Notes: generated by a model from the letters alone, not told the origin. A stretch of 64,000 nucleotides of DNA from Amborella trichopoda (GCF_000471905.2 NW_006499997.1:1787815-1851814); one strand, 5' to 3'. Shown: positions 32,754 through 46,529, counted from the first letter of the stretch. Numbers and translations are program-made.

Positions 32754-35312
32754 TGGTTAGGTGCCTCGATCTAACCCTTTGGATCTAGATGATCTGACGA
32801 CACGTGTCTCGAGTTTTTAGTGAACCTAAGATTTCAGATCTCTCTCTCAGAACCTTGCTCAAGGGCAGGTCTACCAATCGATGAGAGAGGAATTTAATGT
32901 ACGTTCGAGACTTACTCGGGCTAGCTCACATGGGTTCCCTCTTAGATCACGTCAAAAAGCCCCCCAACTGCTTTAGCTGGTTCGAAATAGCCTCCTTTGA
33001 CTTATAATCGCCTGGTTTTCTACACAACACTTCTATGGTTAATTTGTAAGACAACTGGGTCGACGAGACCCACCCTTGTCTTACGACATTGCACATTTGT
33101 GTGGATAAGAATGTGAGAGGTTAGGATGAGGGAGTGGAAGTTTCAAGCAAAGGTCAAAAAGATAAGAAAACTTTATGAAGGGACGAGACTAGCTTGATAG
33201 TCAGACAGTGACCGACTCGGAGTGGTAGCAAGATGGGCAGGGTACTCAGGACCAGTACAGCGGCAAGACTACTCAAAACCAAGGCCGATATGGCAGTGCA
33301 CCCCTGCACCCCTGCACCGGTGGTGATAGCCTCTTGTGAAGCGCATGACAATAGTCATTTGCGAAGCACAAGGTGATAATTCTCATGAGGCGCACGGCGG
33401 TAGGCGTGGCACGCGGGGGGAGCGACAAAGAGCACTGAACACACAAAGAAGGCTCACGAACAACGATAGGCACCGCGCACGAGAAGAAAGCTCATGCGCA
33501 ACTATCAACATTGTCGAGACCTCTCGTGAGCGGCCATAGGCATCACCGTTTATTATAGGCGCACGACTGGGGAAGACCCCTATGGGCGGTAATGCGCTTC
33601 ATCGTCTGTTCTCTTCACTGAGGTGCGGAGGACGCGTCAGTGGATGGTGATGAGCAGCGCTGTCTGCACATCGCCGTTTGCAAGCCTCGTTGGGGGGGAG
33701 AGATGGACAAACAGAAGGAGAAGGAGGCTCGCACATAGCGATGCCATCGCCAAGCGCAACCTGTGAGACCACAGGAGAGGCATGCATGGCACTGCCACTG
33801 TCGTGCATTCCCTCTGTGGGGAGCTCATACGGAGAAGAGGAAGGAGAAAGAGAGGAAGAGAGAGAAGAAAAGAAAAAAAAGAGAGAAGATTTACCTCGAG
33901 CTTAAGGGTACCGGTCCAAAAGTTTCTCTCACCTTGCTCTCTCTCTCTAAACGTGACACAATAATGAGAAGAAAGATAAACTTATTAAGTAAAAACTCTC
34001 TTTGTGTATTATGTGTGTGTGTCTATTGCCTCCTATGTACAATGATGGTACATGGTGTATATAGAATTTGCCCCAAATATGGGTGGATGATCAAAAGTAA
34101 CCCTAATTGCTGAAAATTAAGATTAAATTGAATTAAAGGAAATTGAGGAAATGGTGTACAAAATGACAGATTTGCCCCTTCCTAACAATTTCTGAAATTT
34201 CAGAACAGTCTCTATGTTTCCCTAGAACGTGCATGATTTTTCATGGATGATCCAAGGTCGTTCTGATGCCCAATTGATCGAAAGATGATCGTTTTTTTGT
34301 AGGGATCAGCATGACGATCGTTTTGATAACAACTTCGAGTCATGGATCGTGTTTTAAGCACATGATCTTTTGACTTGAAATTTGAATGGATCTTGAAACT
34401 TCGGATCAATAGTGTGCTTGTTCCTTAATGTTTTTCGGCAATTTCTTCACTGGATCACATTGAGCATGCCGTTACGATCACGGGGCAGCAAACGCAGCTC
34501 GATTCTGTGCCCGAATAAAGATTTCACAACTTTTGAATTTTGGCTGGAAACTAGGATTTTGGCAATAGAATATGAAGTTGCTTCATCGGCTTTGTGTGTA
34601 GAATCCGACTGTTCATCATGCACAGGGTTCGGGTCAGAGATAAACCAAGACCTTACGTATGCGATGGAATGGTCTCACATCGATCGGGGTCATGAACGGA
34701 GTGATTTGGCTACTCGAGTGAGGCACAATGCTGTTGATTTTCCTGCACTTTTTTCACATATCAACAACTTCTCTCTAGCTTTTCTTCGCGCTTGGACTCA
34801 TCTTGATGAGAGGAATATGCTCACAAAATTTGAGCTTTTTTCGATCTCGAACGAGTGAGATATGAGCATCAAAATTCATAGGTCGTGATTGTCCCTTCAA
34901 TGGTGTGGAGTTGCAGGGTGGCCGCACGTAAATAGGGTGCGCCTCCTCTTGTTTCACTCTTTTGCCTATAACTTTCTTCTAGAGTGTCTGTTCAAGCTGA
35001 AATTTGACCCCCAAGGGTTTTCAACGTTGTTGGATCCAATGGTGGTGCTTCCACAACAAATTGAGACACATAAAATGTATCTCTAGTTATAGGGTCCATT
35101 TCAGGGTGCAAGAGGTAGATTTTACGAACTGTTTCTCAGTCTGCACTACCTTAGACATGTTGGAATGTGACGAAACTTGGCAAGAGTCTTTTGAGAGTCC
35201 TCATGAAGATCTCAGCCAGTTTTGGGGAGGTTTTGAGACTGTTGAAATTTCTACCGTTTGCTAGGCTTTTATTGAGCGAGGGCCCCATGATGATGAAAAG
35301 TATCTTCCAACA
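32754..35312 (-). repeat. 3' LTR of element 2
   Basis: Plus-strand ends TGGTTAGG and CTTCCAACA. U3 lies at right (34065-35312), TATA at 34057-34064 (minus), R/U5 at left. It pairs with 46552-49320; the two are close to 90 percent alike by eye in the region around the TATA box. Confidence 0.88.
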
Positions 35313-36370
35313 ACATGCCCCACAGAATGTTGTGCTTTGAGAGAATCGAGAAGTGCAATCATTTAGGATGTTTGAGGGATCATGTCGAAGTCCTCACCCT
35401 CGAGGGACTATCTGCGATTCTGAAGCGTGAGGCCTTTGTAAGAAAGTCCTTGGACATAATCAGGCCTATCTAATGGCCAATTTCTATGAACCTTTGATCA
35501 GAATTATTCGCTGATACACCAGGTTTGCTTTTGATGTTCAGGGTCTCTTTATGGGTCCCGTCCAGTGGGGTCCAGTCGGGGGCTTCTAACCTTAATCACT
35601 TACTACTAAAAAACAAAACTAAAAGGAGCTTTTTCCTCAATAGGAAGAACTCCCTTAAGAGGCAAGTACCAAGCCTGTCTTACCCAAAATTTTTGGCCCT
35701 TTTTGGCTAGGGGATTTTAGCAAGGAATACCCTGAAGTCTCTGGCATGTTAGACCCTAGCTTCGTCAGTTTCTTGCCTTCGTGATGGTCTTTAGCATTTT
35801 GGAGGGATCTTTTAGTCTTCGTCCTCACCCTCGAGGACTCTTGTTGTTGTTGATGTTAAAATTTGGGAGATCTTATGCAGCTCTCACTCCCTTATGAGCT
35901 AATTTGTGTTTTGAGAGATCTTCTATGGCTCGCACTCCCTGATGAGCTAATTTGTGTTGTGATTGGATGTTGGCATTTGAGGATTTTAGGTAGACCTCAT
36001 TAGCCAGGCTTGTGACTGTTTGAAAATTACGTGTCGGTTGAGGCGGCGTTAGTGCGTCAAACTATGTTGTCAGTTCAAGCGCCCTTTCACGAGTTTCACT
36101 TGAACATAGGAAGTGGTGTCATAAAGATAGTTTTCACAAACTTCTATTATTATTTGGGCTCTTTTACCCATGACCTCGTGGTCATGTCCACCCTTTTCAT
36201 CCGTTTTTGCTCACAGTGCCTTTTTGGGGTTTTCACCGTGCTCAGGTTTTGGTTTTCGCAAAACTCTTTTACTCATCATTTCATGACCATGCCCGTTCAT
36301 CATTTTTACTCATGTAGTTCCCTTGTTCACGTGTACACCATGCCTGTTTTTTGTGAAGGTGTATTTAGGG
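35313..36370 (-). other. Element 2 internal non-coding region
   Basis: Colinear with 1131-2400 of element 1. It contains only about two units of the 45-bp repeat (35870-35955) where element 1 has eight. No conserved open frame. Confidence 0.6.
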
Positions 36371-38110
36371 TTTAGGGTCATGCCTTCGGGATCTATGCGA
36401 AGCCATTTAACATCATGCGGCCAGGACATCCACTGCAGTTTAGAGTCATACAGCCGGACCGTGATAGTGATAAATGGCAGTCATGCGGCCAGGATGTGCA
36501 CTACAGTTTAGGCCATGGAGAGAGTATGGTGGTAGCTACGACTCACTTTGGGAAGATAACATGAGGCTACCTATGAAGGGAGAATGGTGGGTGAAGAATG
36601 GTGACCCACTAGTTGAGGGCGAATATGGATTGTGAAATGGTTCATCGTTTCATGAGCATGAGTAAGACTCACTGGGGAATGATGGATGGCATGCGCACAC
36701 GAAAGGGTGGTTAGGGAAGGCATGTAAAGGGCATGTGCACGAATGTAGACTCACTGAGGAGGTAATGAAGGTGGTGTGCACACACGAATGGGTTGGTTAG
36801 GGAAAACATGCATGAATATGCACATAAAGAGGGTGTGCGCGTATGTGAGGGCGTGTTTAAGGTCATGCCTCTTGGGCCTGTGCAAAGCAGTTTAATGTCA
36901 TACGGCCAGAACATGCACTACGGTTTAAAGTCATGTAGCTTGGACAGTGGTTATGTTGTTTAAAGTCATGCAACTAGGACCGTACCGTTTAAGGTCGTGC
37001 AACTAGACCTCCGCTACAATTTAAGGTCGTATAGTTTGGACCGTGGCTTGTGCAGTTTTAGGATCATGCAGCTAGAACCTTGCAGTTTAAGGTTGTGCAA
37101 GTAGACCTCTGCAACATTTTAAGGTCATATAGTTTGGACAATAACGGTGCAGTTTAATGTCATGAAGAAAGGACCAGAGATGTGCAGTTTAAAGTCATGT
37201 AGTTAAGACTATGGCTGTGCAGTTTAAAGTCATGTAGCACGAATAGGAGCTGTGTAGTTTAAGGTAATGCAGTACGGACTAGAGCTGTGCAGTTTAAGGT
37301 CAAGCAGCATGGACCAGAGCTGTGCAGTTTAAATTCATGCAGTTAGGACTATGGTTGTGCAGTTTAAAGTCATGCAGCATGGACCAGAGCTGTGCAGTTT
37401 AAGGTCATGCAGTACGGACTAGAGTGTGGGTCGCCATGTAGGTGAAGCTGCATGGGGATAGGTCATGGATAGCCATCTGACTCTTCGGGATAAAGATAGT
37501 TAAGGCTATACAAAATCAGAGAGGTTTAGATAAAGATGGCGGCCCTACTAGGAGTGGCAAGTGGAAGAGACCTCATCAGGAATTAGGAGGGCCAGTGTGA
37601 CTGTAGGGGGATAATGAGTAATGATTTGGATGTAACTTTGTTGAGAATGACAGATCAGAGCACATATGAACCTTACTGAGGGTTGAAGGGATAAGAATGG
37701 CTCTGACTCCCTGGGGATAGTGGATCGCAATAAGATGTGACTCTCAGTGGAATGTTGGTGCGAAACAAACCTATTGAGGATTAAAAGGGTAGGTACGACC
37801 CTTGCATGGATCCAACTCCACTGGAGTGTTGATGAAGTACACCTTTAGTGAACAGGTGGCCCATCTCCCAGTTAAAACCATGTAGTTTAAGGTCATGCAA
37901 CTAGACCTTCGCTACAGTTTAAGGTCATGTTGTTTGGACCATGTCGCTAAGCCTTTAAGTCATGCGACCAAGACGTGCACTATGGTTTAAGGTCATATAG
38001 CTGGACCATAGTCGTACAGTTTTGAGTCGTGCGAGGAGGACTAAGCAATTTAAGGTCATGCAACTAGACCTCCGCTACAGTTTAGGGTCATATTGTCTAG
38101 ATAGGTCATG
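36370..38110 (+). repeat. 35-bp tandem repeats, element 2
   Basis: Repeated TGTGCAGTTTAAGGTCATGC-type units, densest at 36900-37440 and again at 37880-38110, separated by a unique stretch (37440-37860) shared with element 1 at 3110-3470. Confidence 0.8.
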
Positions 38111-38324
38111 CAGCACGGACCGATGTGTAGTGAAGGAATGCGACCCCATGGGGAATAGAGCCATCACCGGATACTAGACTCCCTGAGGAGTGAGACTGTG
38201 ATGTAGGGAAAGAAATTCCGGAAGAGGCAGGACAATGGTCTAGAGGGGAGTGTCGTGGCATGATCGCCGCACTAAGTGTTGGATGGCGCACGCGGCATTA
38301 GGCCTAGATGGTGCATGCACGATG

Positions 38325-38595
38325 TTAGGTACTTATTGAAGAGCGCGACATTAAATCCTTGACGAAGGGGCGGCGATAGCCTCTGGGCGAAGGCACGCAG
38401 CGATGGCCCTTGACGAAGGCATATGACGTTGGCCCTTTGACGAAGGTGTGCGGTGATGACCATTGACAAAGACACGCGATGTTGGCCTTTGACGAAGGTG
38501 TGCAGCGATGACCCTTGACGAAGTTGTGTGACGATGGCCCTTGACGAAGGCACATTGCGATGACTTCTTATGCGACGCGCGGCGATAGCCCTTTC
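38325..38595 (+). repeat. 26-bp tandem array, element 2
   Basis: About nine units resembling CCTTGACGAAGGTGTGCAGC plus GATGA. It ends about 105 bp before the TATA-like box at 38700. Confidence 0.8.
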
Positions 38596-38699
38596 AGGCC
38601 TCGGGCTTGACCCACCCCGGCCTGGTCTTATTGTCGTCTGAAGATGAGGACTGCAGCATCTTTTTGGATTTGTCAAGGGTAGTTTGTGGCACTGCTGAG

Positions 38700-38708
38700 T
38701 ACAAAAGG
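38700..38708 (+). promoter_or_regulatory. TATA-like box of the antisense gene, element 2
   Basis: TACAAAAGG preceded by GTGGCACTGCTGAG, almost the same flank as the TATAAAAGG site at 17640. A GA microsatellite follows at 38761-38792. Confidence 0.6.
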
Positions 38709-38759
38709 GGAATAACCCCCTTTTACTATTTTACCGAAGGGTACAATAATTTTAGAGCA

Positions 38760-38792
<33 letters not shown>

Positions 38793-39640
38793 ATGAGCTT
38801 CTGGCAAGAGATTTCCGACAATAACTCCCTGGCCAAAATTCGCAGAGGTTTAAAGAGCTTTTTTGACGAGCTTCAAGAGGTTGCGAAGTTTCATACCGTG
38901 ATTGCGAACATTTTTGGAGAGTGTCGAGGCTCCTTCAGTGCTTCTCAGAGCCTTAGCAAGTTTTGCAGAGGTGCTTCTGCCGGGGTTCGAGTGTTTCTCT
39001 GGCAGTTCCGTGGTTGAAGGGAAGTTTCAGAGAGTTCAAAGGGCTCTGTCGGTCCTCTAGTTGTTGGAGGAGAAGAAGGAGCAACAATGGTGGGCTTACT
39101 AGGAACTCAATAGAATTTCAGTGAGTTTGTGGCAAACTGTTGAAGCGTAAAAACAGGGAGAAGGGAAATCCGTAGGGTCGTAGGGAAACTCTATGGGGAT
39201 TTCGGTGGTTTTTCAGCTTTCCAGGCTATTGAGTAGTAGGGGGGGAGGGGTTTTCCGGTGAACAAGAGTGAGTTCCTAATGAGCAGAGGAAGCATCAGCA
39301 AGAACCCGAGGCGTCACAAGCCTGCAACGGTCGGGAGACGAAGGGTTGTGAGATGGTGAACGGTCACCTTTCGCATGTGCTGCTTCGGGCCGCATCGCGA
39401 TTGTCAGACGGTGTGCTCAAATTTCAAGGGATGTGGTACACCGCACGTGTGACGCATGTGAATAGCTGGGGCACAGGCGGCATCAAGTGTTCTACTTCGA
39501 CGAAGGCGATAGCTCCCTTGGTCGCGAGACGTCAATAGTTCTACCTTCTGCGCATGGCGATACCATCTCAGAGGGCAGACGGCGATAGCTCCTTAGCCGT
39601 GAAACGGTGAGAGTCCTGCATTCTGGTTTTGGTTTGCGCA
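38709..39640 (+). other. Leader of the antisense gene, element 2
   Basis: Colinear with 5017-5960 of element 1. An open frame from 38792 (MSFWQEISDNNS...) is not preserved in element 1, so I treat the whole as untranslated leader. Confidence 0.5.
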
Positions 39641-40680
39641 TAGCCAGTGGTCGGGTGGAAGCCTCTCAGTTAGATGTCTTCCATGCAATCGGCCAAGGCT
39701 TCAAAAGTTCCTAGAATGCAAGTCTCTTATAAAACGGACCTTATCGTTATCAAGGCCAAACCATTGCTGGGAACGAACCACATCCTTCATCTCAACCTGT
39801 TGTTTTTAGGGGCGAGGATGAGCCGACGCCTTTTTACGACCAGATAGTAATGAGCAACGGGGCGATTTCTCTTGTGACCTTGAGAGAGTGACTTATGTTT
39901 CCTGCTCGAAGGAACTCATCGTAGGTGCAACTTTTGTAGTCACCTCTTTCTAGAGGCAAGTTGTTCATCCTCTCATTTGGCACACTTGCGGTGGCTTTGT
40001 CATATCACAAGCCAAGATGCCTTTCCTTGTACAGGTTACTAGGCTCAATCGCCGTATGTCTTCAAGGGCAATGGGTGTGACCTTCTCAGAGCCGCTTATC
40101 AACTTTCACCCAAGCTTCTCTCATATAGTTGATCGCGTTCCCACTTTTGATGAAGAAGATGATGGACAACCTCATAGACTTCGACATCCCTTGTGCAGAC
40201 TTGTTGAAAACAAAGGTGACTGAAGTGGCTCAACAAGCAAGGGAAGTACTGGATTTAGAAGAATCAACTTCTATTAAGAAATATCCTTCTATCAGGCCTT
40301 TACTTAGATACTTCCTTGGGCCTTTGACTGTTGCACATGTTGCGGCGGCACACCTGGGTAACCATAAAACCAACTTGCTCATGCAACAGTTCGTTCACTC
40401 GGATTTTGAGAGCTTGCCTTTAGAGGTTCTTTCGATATCTAAAGAAATCGCATGCTTTGAAAATGAAGATGACATGGCGATTCTTGAGCGGAACATTAAT
40501 GATTTAGAAGGCTTACTTGCTACGGCCCGTGAGGTAGGAAGAGACCCGTTTTCACCTCAGCTAGTACATGGAGAATACCCCCCTTTGGTTAAAAATTTTG
40601 CCCTCCTCCAGGCGACAATTATGAAGGACAGCATCAAGTGGAGACAACAAGACTATTACAGGCTCAGTCTTGAGGCTTGA
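39640..40680 (+). pseudogene. Antisense ORF of element 2, unrecognised protein
   Basis: Coding-like blocks in changing frames: PVVFRGEDEPTPFYDQIVM (near 39800), HPLIWHTCGGFVISQAKMPF (near 39965), then an uninterrupted frame 40129-40680 with RPLLRYFLGPLTVAHVAAAH and a C-terminus ending YYRLSLEA. It occupies the same place and strand as element 1's PMD-like ORF, but I see no convincing similarity between the two, and no mobile domain here. The 3' flanks after the stops are alike. I do not recognise the family. At least one frameshift and several stops occur in the first half. Confidence 0.5.
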
Positions 40681-40823
40681 GTGAACACTCTTGTTTATAA
40701 CCCACTGTAAACAAATTCTTTGGTATTGATAATGCTGACAATTGTATGAATTTTTGGATTAATGAATGAAATTCACTCTTTTGCTCTGAGTGTTGTGCGA
40801 CTCTTTTTTTCTTCCTTATCTTT

Positions 40824-43800
40824 TTATTGCTTCTGCCCTTTCACTGTGTGAGATGAAAAAGGATATCCCACTCCTTGCTTCATCGTTTGACTGCTTGCCA
40901 TGGCTTCGATGACCTCGAATGGGGTAACTGTCGCTTCCTCACCCCTTAGTGTTTGATTGGACAAGGGCTCATAATTCATGGTTCTCATGATTTGGTAAAC
41001 CTATTCGCTGTAAATACTCCAATCTAGGGGAGCCTTGGCTTCGATCCAAGGTGTATTTCTTTTAAGCTCATCATAAGTCTTAGTCTCAGGTACAGACTCC
41101 TTCAAGTGCTTTGAAGCGATGCGCATAACCTCCAACTGATTCTGGGGGTTACGAACCTCGCTTCTTAGCTCTGCCATGGGGTCTTGTTTCTGAGAGCCAA
41201 AAGGCTAACTCTTATCCTCCTGTACCTTTTTGGGAGCCTCTAAGAGGTGAAAGACCTTCTTTTGACTACTGTATCTTGCCCTGTCTTTCCTATTCTTTGA
41301 ACATGTCCACGATCATTCTCCCCAGATCTTCAATATCATCGTGAGGCAAGTGTCCTGTCTCTGTCATAGGCTTCCAATCATTATCCTTTGACTTTTCTGG
41401 TGTTGGAAGGTCTGTGAAATAGTACTTGGCGTTGACATAGTGAGTCTCAGCTACAGGGAACGGTCTTTTGTTAGCATAGACCGTGTGTTGTCTTCCATCT
41501 CGGTTGTTCTTGAAGCATTGGTGGAGTGTGGAAGGAATCACCCCTTGATCGTGAAGCCAAGGGCAACCAAGCAGGATGTTGTAAGAGGTATCGGTGTCGA
41601 TTATGTGGAACTAAGCGTAATCGTTGAGGTCATCGATCTTGAGACAAAGGTGCAATGTGTCAACTAGCTTCTCTCCTAATTCGTTGAACCCTTGCACGGT
41701 AATGTGGGTAGGAGTGAGCTCATCAGACCCTAATCTCAATCGGGTGAGGATCCTTCTTGGGATGAGATTAACTGTTGACCCTCCATCCAGCATAATCTGG
41801 TTGATAGGGCAGGTGTGCAATTCACCATTCACAAAGAGAAGGCGATTGTGGAACTTGCCTCCCAATTGAAGGACATATTCGAAAAAAATGATTGCCAAGC
41901 ACCCACTCAAGATACTTCAATGGGCTCCACTTCGATCTCATACACCTCAGGGTTGGAAAGAGCTTGAATCAGAGCCATACGATAGTCCCTAAACAACAGG
42001 AGGGTGTCATAATGCTTAGAAGGGCTGGAAGCTTTCTCAAGTGCCCAATTATGTCGTATTTCACTTTATCCTCATTAGTCTTCTGTGTTCCTGATTCAGT
42101 CACTGGTGTAGGTGGTAGGGTAGGCTTAGGAACAGGCTTTGGTTGGGTTTTGATTTGTGACACTGGCTAACTTTGTTGTTCGGCTGGTGCGGTCTGGGTT
42201 AATGGGGAAGTAATAGAGACTTGTATTAGGGATGTAGAGGTTTGAGGTTTAGAATTAGGGAAAAGTGAAGGATCAGGAAATTTGAGGACCTTGAGCTTTT
42301 GAGGTGTGGGCTGTAGCTTCTTCTCCGATCTTAGAGTCATTTACCCTGTACTGGATGGTACTTCCAAGATCTACACCATATGGGAGACTTCTTTGAAAGA
42401 GGAGCTTGATGATGGCTCTATTTTGGCTCGGGTTGATGGGGTGTCGGCGACTATCATGAATCCAGTTGCTTAGGCCAACATCTCTCTGAGGTGCTCTTGC
42501 TGTGGCTTGGTGAGGCTGGTGCCTCTGAACTCTCTATTTTGAATGTCGAAGTCTGGGCATCGTTGAGCTGTACCTGTGGAGAAAATAGAGGAGGAGGGAG
42601 GAGAAGAAGAATTAGAACGTTCTGGGCAGCTTTTTACGTTGTCGCTGGAAATGGACGTTTGCAGGGAGTATTTAAGGTCTTGCCCCGACTTTGACCATTG
42701 TGGAGTGCTTTTAGTGTCATCACCCATAATAAAGGAATCTTGAGCTGCTGGTGACTCAGGGATGTCCGCCTGATTGGACGAAGACAAGGAAAGCTGTGTC
42801 TGGGATGAAGTCTTGTAAGGTCGGCAGTGGAGGAAGAGGCCTGAGAAATTCTTCCTCGACCGGTGGCTGAGGGATACGACTTCTTCGGCGGGTTGACCTG
42901 GTCCCTGAGGAGTTTTTGGATTGCCCTATTAGGCTGGTGAGTAGTCCTAGCTTGGTGGAGTGCCTCACGCTTCAGGAATTTGAGCTTGCTTTGCCCATAG
43001 TAGACTTCCCAGGGCTAAGAGGTCGAGGGCTCTGAAGGGTTCAGTGTATCTTGGGGGGCTTGTAGTGAGGCTTCCTCTTGAATAGGAGCGACTGCCTGGA
43101 AGCGTTTTGGGAGAACCGCCCAAATGATGTGGCCTTGCTGGTCTTTCTCCGTGATTATAGCTTCGAACCCAGAGCACTCTTTGAGTTCGTGGCCCTATAC
43201 TTGGTGATATTGGCACCAAACGTTTTTCGTGCCCTGGGCAAGACGCCTCAATTGCTTGGTGGGCTTAGGAGTGACGTGACCCTGTTGGAGCATCGCTTCG
43301 AAGAGGGCCTGTAGAGGGTCTTGCTTAGTGTTTTACTAGGCTTGAGTCGGGAGGTCTTCTTGCACTAGTGGAAGAGGGACTTGAGGGTGTCCTCCTATGT
43401 TACCATGAGCTTCTTGTCATTGCTGCATCTTCTTTGTCAAGAGCTTGTAGAAGGCAGTACATTTGATGACATCATGGCCTTGTACGAGGTGATAGGTGCA
43501 CCAGAGGTTCTCAGTTCCATGAGGACGCAACTTGGGTTGCCTTGTCGGTTTCGATGTGATGTGTCCCTCTTCAAGCATTACAGAAAATAGTGTGCGGAGG
43601 ATAGCGGGCGTCATGTCACCCTCTTGGATTGTCACTATATGAGAGGCCTCAGTTGCCCCGAATGCCTTCTTTAACTCTTCGAGCTTTATCTGACCCTTGT
43701 TAATAAGGGCTTCGATAGTGTCGTTGAGCTTATAGCAGTCATGAGTAGGATGGCCTACACTCCTGTGATAGCCGCAATACCTCTCATTTGTCTCCTGCCT

Positions 43801-45030
43801 AGCCGTCTCTGGGGTGTTCACCTCCGGCAGCTGGATCCTGTTTTATTCTAACAGCAGTCAAAGTAGTATAAGAGTCCACTCCTTGTCAAAGGGGTAAAAT
43901 TTGTTCTTGTGCTTGATCCAGAAGTCATTTTGCTTAGAATATTTATGAGGGGGGACCTCATTGTAGGACTGCTCCTTGCCCCGGGCCTGAGGAGTCTGTG
44001 CCTTGGAGAGGTCTAAGGTTTGAGGAGCGGTGCTCTTAATGTCAGTCACGGTGACGACCTCACTGATCACTGCCTTTTGGTTACCCCGACTGTAGGAGCG
44101 AGAATTTGAGCCAGAGGGTTGTTGTTGAGAGCTATCATGGTGTTTGAACAATCCCTCAATACGAACTGCCTTAGAGATGAGCTCTGACATGGAGGGTGGA
44201 TTGGATGCCTCGACATACAGGGCGATCTCGGGAAGCATAGTCCGTATGCAGGTTTAGACCGCTTCCTTCTCAGTCATGGGAGTGGCATGAAAGGTTGCCA
44301 GCTCACTCCATCGGGTGATGGACTTATCAACCGGCTCACCAGGGTCTTACATCAGAGTAAGGAGCTCTATGGTTTCCACATTCCTTTGGACTTTGTTGAA
44401 GCATTGGTAAAACAACTGCTCCATTTCTTACCACGTGTGCACCGAGTTTGGAGGCAAGCGAGCATACCACTAGAAGGCTGGCCCTTTGAGAGTCTCGTCG
44501 AATTGATGGAGGAGAAGTCGCCCATCAGTTGTCGTCTCCCTACACGCTGCTTGGAAGTGGGCGGTATGCTGGTGAGGGGATGTAGTACCGTTGAACAAGG
44601 GGAGTTTCCCTTTTTGGTAGTTTGGGGGAAACGACACTTGGTCAATGTATGAGGGGTATGGCTTTTGGTAGAGCAGCACCTCCTGCATGCATGGGACCTT
44701 GTTCTTGAGGCTATGGACCACCATACAATCTATGTCGATTTAGGAGACCCCGCGAGAGGCAGAACTATCTTGGGAGACCGGTGGGGGAGTTTTCCTAGGC
44801 ACTATGTCCTCACCAGTCAAGGAATCAGTCCCATGGTGAGAAGAAGGGGACCTGAAGGCTTCTAAGCGCTCCATCTTCTCAAGGATGGATTGCACCATTA
44901 CCTCGAACCTTCTCATCCACTCTTATTGAGCGTCATCTAGATCATTGATCACCATGACACTGACTGTTTCTTCTGGATGGTCAGAGCCAGGTGGCAGAGT
45001 GGATTGCTGAGGTTGGAGAGTCGGGTGTGG
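40824..45030 (-). pseudogene. gag-protease polyprotein of element 2, broken
   Basis: Same order as in element 1. It has gag N-terminal sequence (about 45000-44810), the core with YQKPYPSYIDQVSFP and GKLPLFNGTT (44724-44470), PEIALYVEASNPPSMSELIS (44238-43858), two knuckle-like motifs, CGYHRSVGHPTHDC and WCTYHLVQGHDVIKC (43821-43417), and a Ser/Pro-rich spacer (42787-42470). Protease follows with MLDGGSTVNLIP (Asp codon 41785-41787), then IPSTLHQCFKN (41541-41290). The tail reads AELRSEVRNPQNQLEVMRIA and ends QGVGYPFSSHTVKGQKQ with the stop at 40824-40826. This tail is alignable to element 1 over about 100 residues. Several stops and frameshifts. No polymerase follows. Confidence 0.85.
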
Positions 45031-45515
45031 CAAGTCAGACTGCAGGGGCTAAGCTTGCTCCGACAGGACTTGAGCCTTGTATGCCGATCTTGTGAAGACT
45101 GGTTCTCGACGGGCTTGGGACCGTGGTTTCTTAACAGTGACGACCCAACAATACTCTTGGACTCGCTCAGGTTCTAAAGTTTGGAGAGGGAAAAAGGGCT
45201 TATGAGGTAAGAGGTCGTCAAGGGTGGTGACTTCAACTGCCTAAAAGGTTTCTTTGATCAGGATCAGGAGGCCCCTCCTCTGTATAATCCTGAGACGGTT
45301 GTGAACTTCATTCCAGAACTCGGCCTGAGGTTTAAACTACCCCACTTTCTTCGACCGCGCTAGGGTCGTGTCTATTAGTTGGAGTAGGGAATGTGGCCCA
45401 AGGTCAGAAGGAAAAATGGGCTTCTGCCTTGAAGGCTAGAGGCTTTCGTCTGACATTAGGCCTCTGCCCCAAATCCCTTTGTGAGGCCCAGGTGCACGGC
45501 TGACCTGAGGCTGGT

Positions 45516-46220
45516 TCAAGATGGTACTCTTAGGGAAGACCTTTGAGTACCAGGGCTCAAGGTCCTTGCTTGGTGTTGGAAGAGAGACAGAGGAAGTAGT
45601 TGGTCTGTGACTCTACCTGAGTCTGGACCGGGGAGGAACCTGCAAGGATAGTGAGTGTGCACCTTTAGGATTAGCTGTCCGAGTGACTTGGGAGTCAACC
45701 CAGGCTTGGTCAACTGGTTCGACCTTGAGAGATTGAGACCCATGAGCTTGTGTTAGTGAGGGACGAGGCAGAAGATCATCTCTCACAAAGTAGAACTGTG
45801 TATGCTAGGAGGGAGGACAGAGTTGTCGACCCTCTTGTGCTTTAGTTGGCATAGAGCTAGCGCTGCCCCAAGCTGTGGAAAGCAAATTTATGGTGCATGC
45901 AGAGTTCGGCCCGAGAAGGCCTAGCCCTGAATGCGAGCTCAAGATGACGTGAAGGTTGCCTTGAGGTGCGGCTCGAGTGGATGGACCAAGAGCCGATAGG
46001 TATGTGTGAGAGGTAGAGGTCGTAAAGTCTCCACCTCGGTGTATCGAGCCTCTAGGTGTAGGGGTTCAAAGTGGTGAAGGAGGGGGGGGGCCTTGCCTTA
46101 CGACGAACCTCAGGAGCAATGGCAACCTGCTCGCTTTTCACAAAAGTGGTGGGGGCAGCCTTCCGGTGTGCCTTAGCAATATGACTGACAAGAGACTTGC
46201 CGATAGCAGGGTGCGTGCTG
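45516..46220 (-). pseudogene. Leader ORF of element 2
   Basis: Homologue of 14937-15700. The best block (45743-45516) has KPGLTPKSLGQLILKVHTHY and ends SPGTQRSSLRVPS as in element 1. The upstream half is broken but keeps matching phrases such as EVRRKA and PRGSIHRG. Function unknown. Confidence 0.45.
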
Positions 46221-46529
46221 TGTGCGGTAGATGTGCTACCAATGCAAGGGCTTGGTCAGGGTGAGGAAATGGGGAATCAGGGACCTTTAAGTCCCCTCTC
46301 GTTCCAACCCAAGAAAGAACCTGGGAGCCGGACTGTGAGTTGCGGCTCAGCAAGAGAGTAGGGAATGAAGCTTGAGAAGTTCGCTTCCCTGAGTCATCCA
46401 CGAAGTGCGGGTATAAAGAAGTCCCTAACTCGGATGAATGGGTTGAACAACCCAGATGCCATAGAAATTAATGCAGAAAGTAAAAGAGGTTACTGATCAA
46501 ACAAGAGCGAACTGATTAAGGGGTAGTAA

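Noticed and set aside
34412..34858. 148-residue frame in the U3 of element 2's 3' LTR
   Set aside because: The same U3 stretch at 1-1130 and 48180-49320 does not preserve this frame.
38607..39017. 136-residue frame in the antisense leader of element 2
   Set aside because: Crosses the promoter and a GA microsatellite, and the matching part of element 1 has stops.
40129..40680. Reverse transcriptase or integrase in the antisense ORF of element 2
   Set aside because: No YXDD-type catalytic box, HHCC zinc finger or DDE pattern can be seen.
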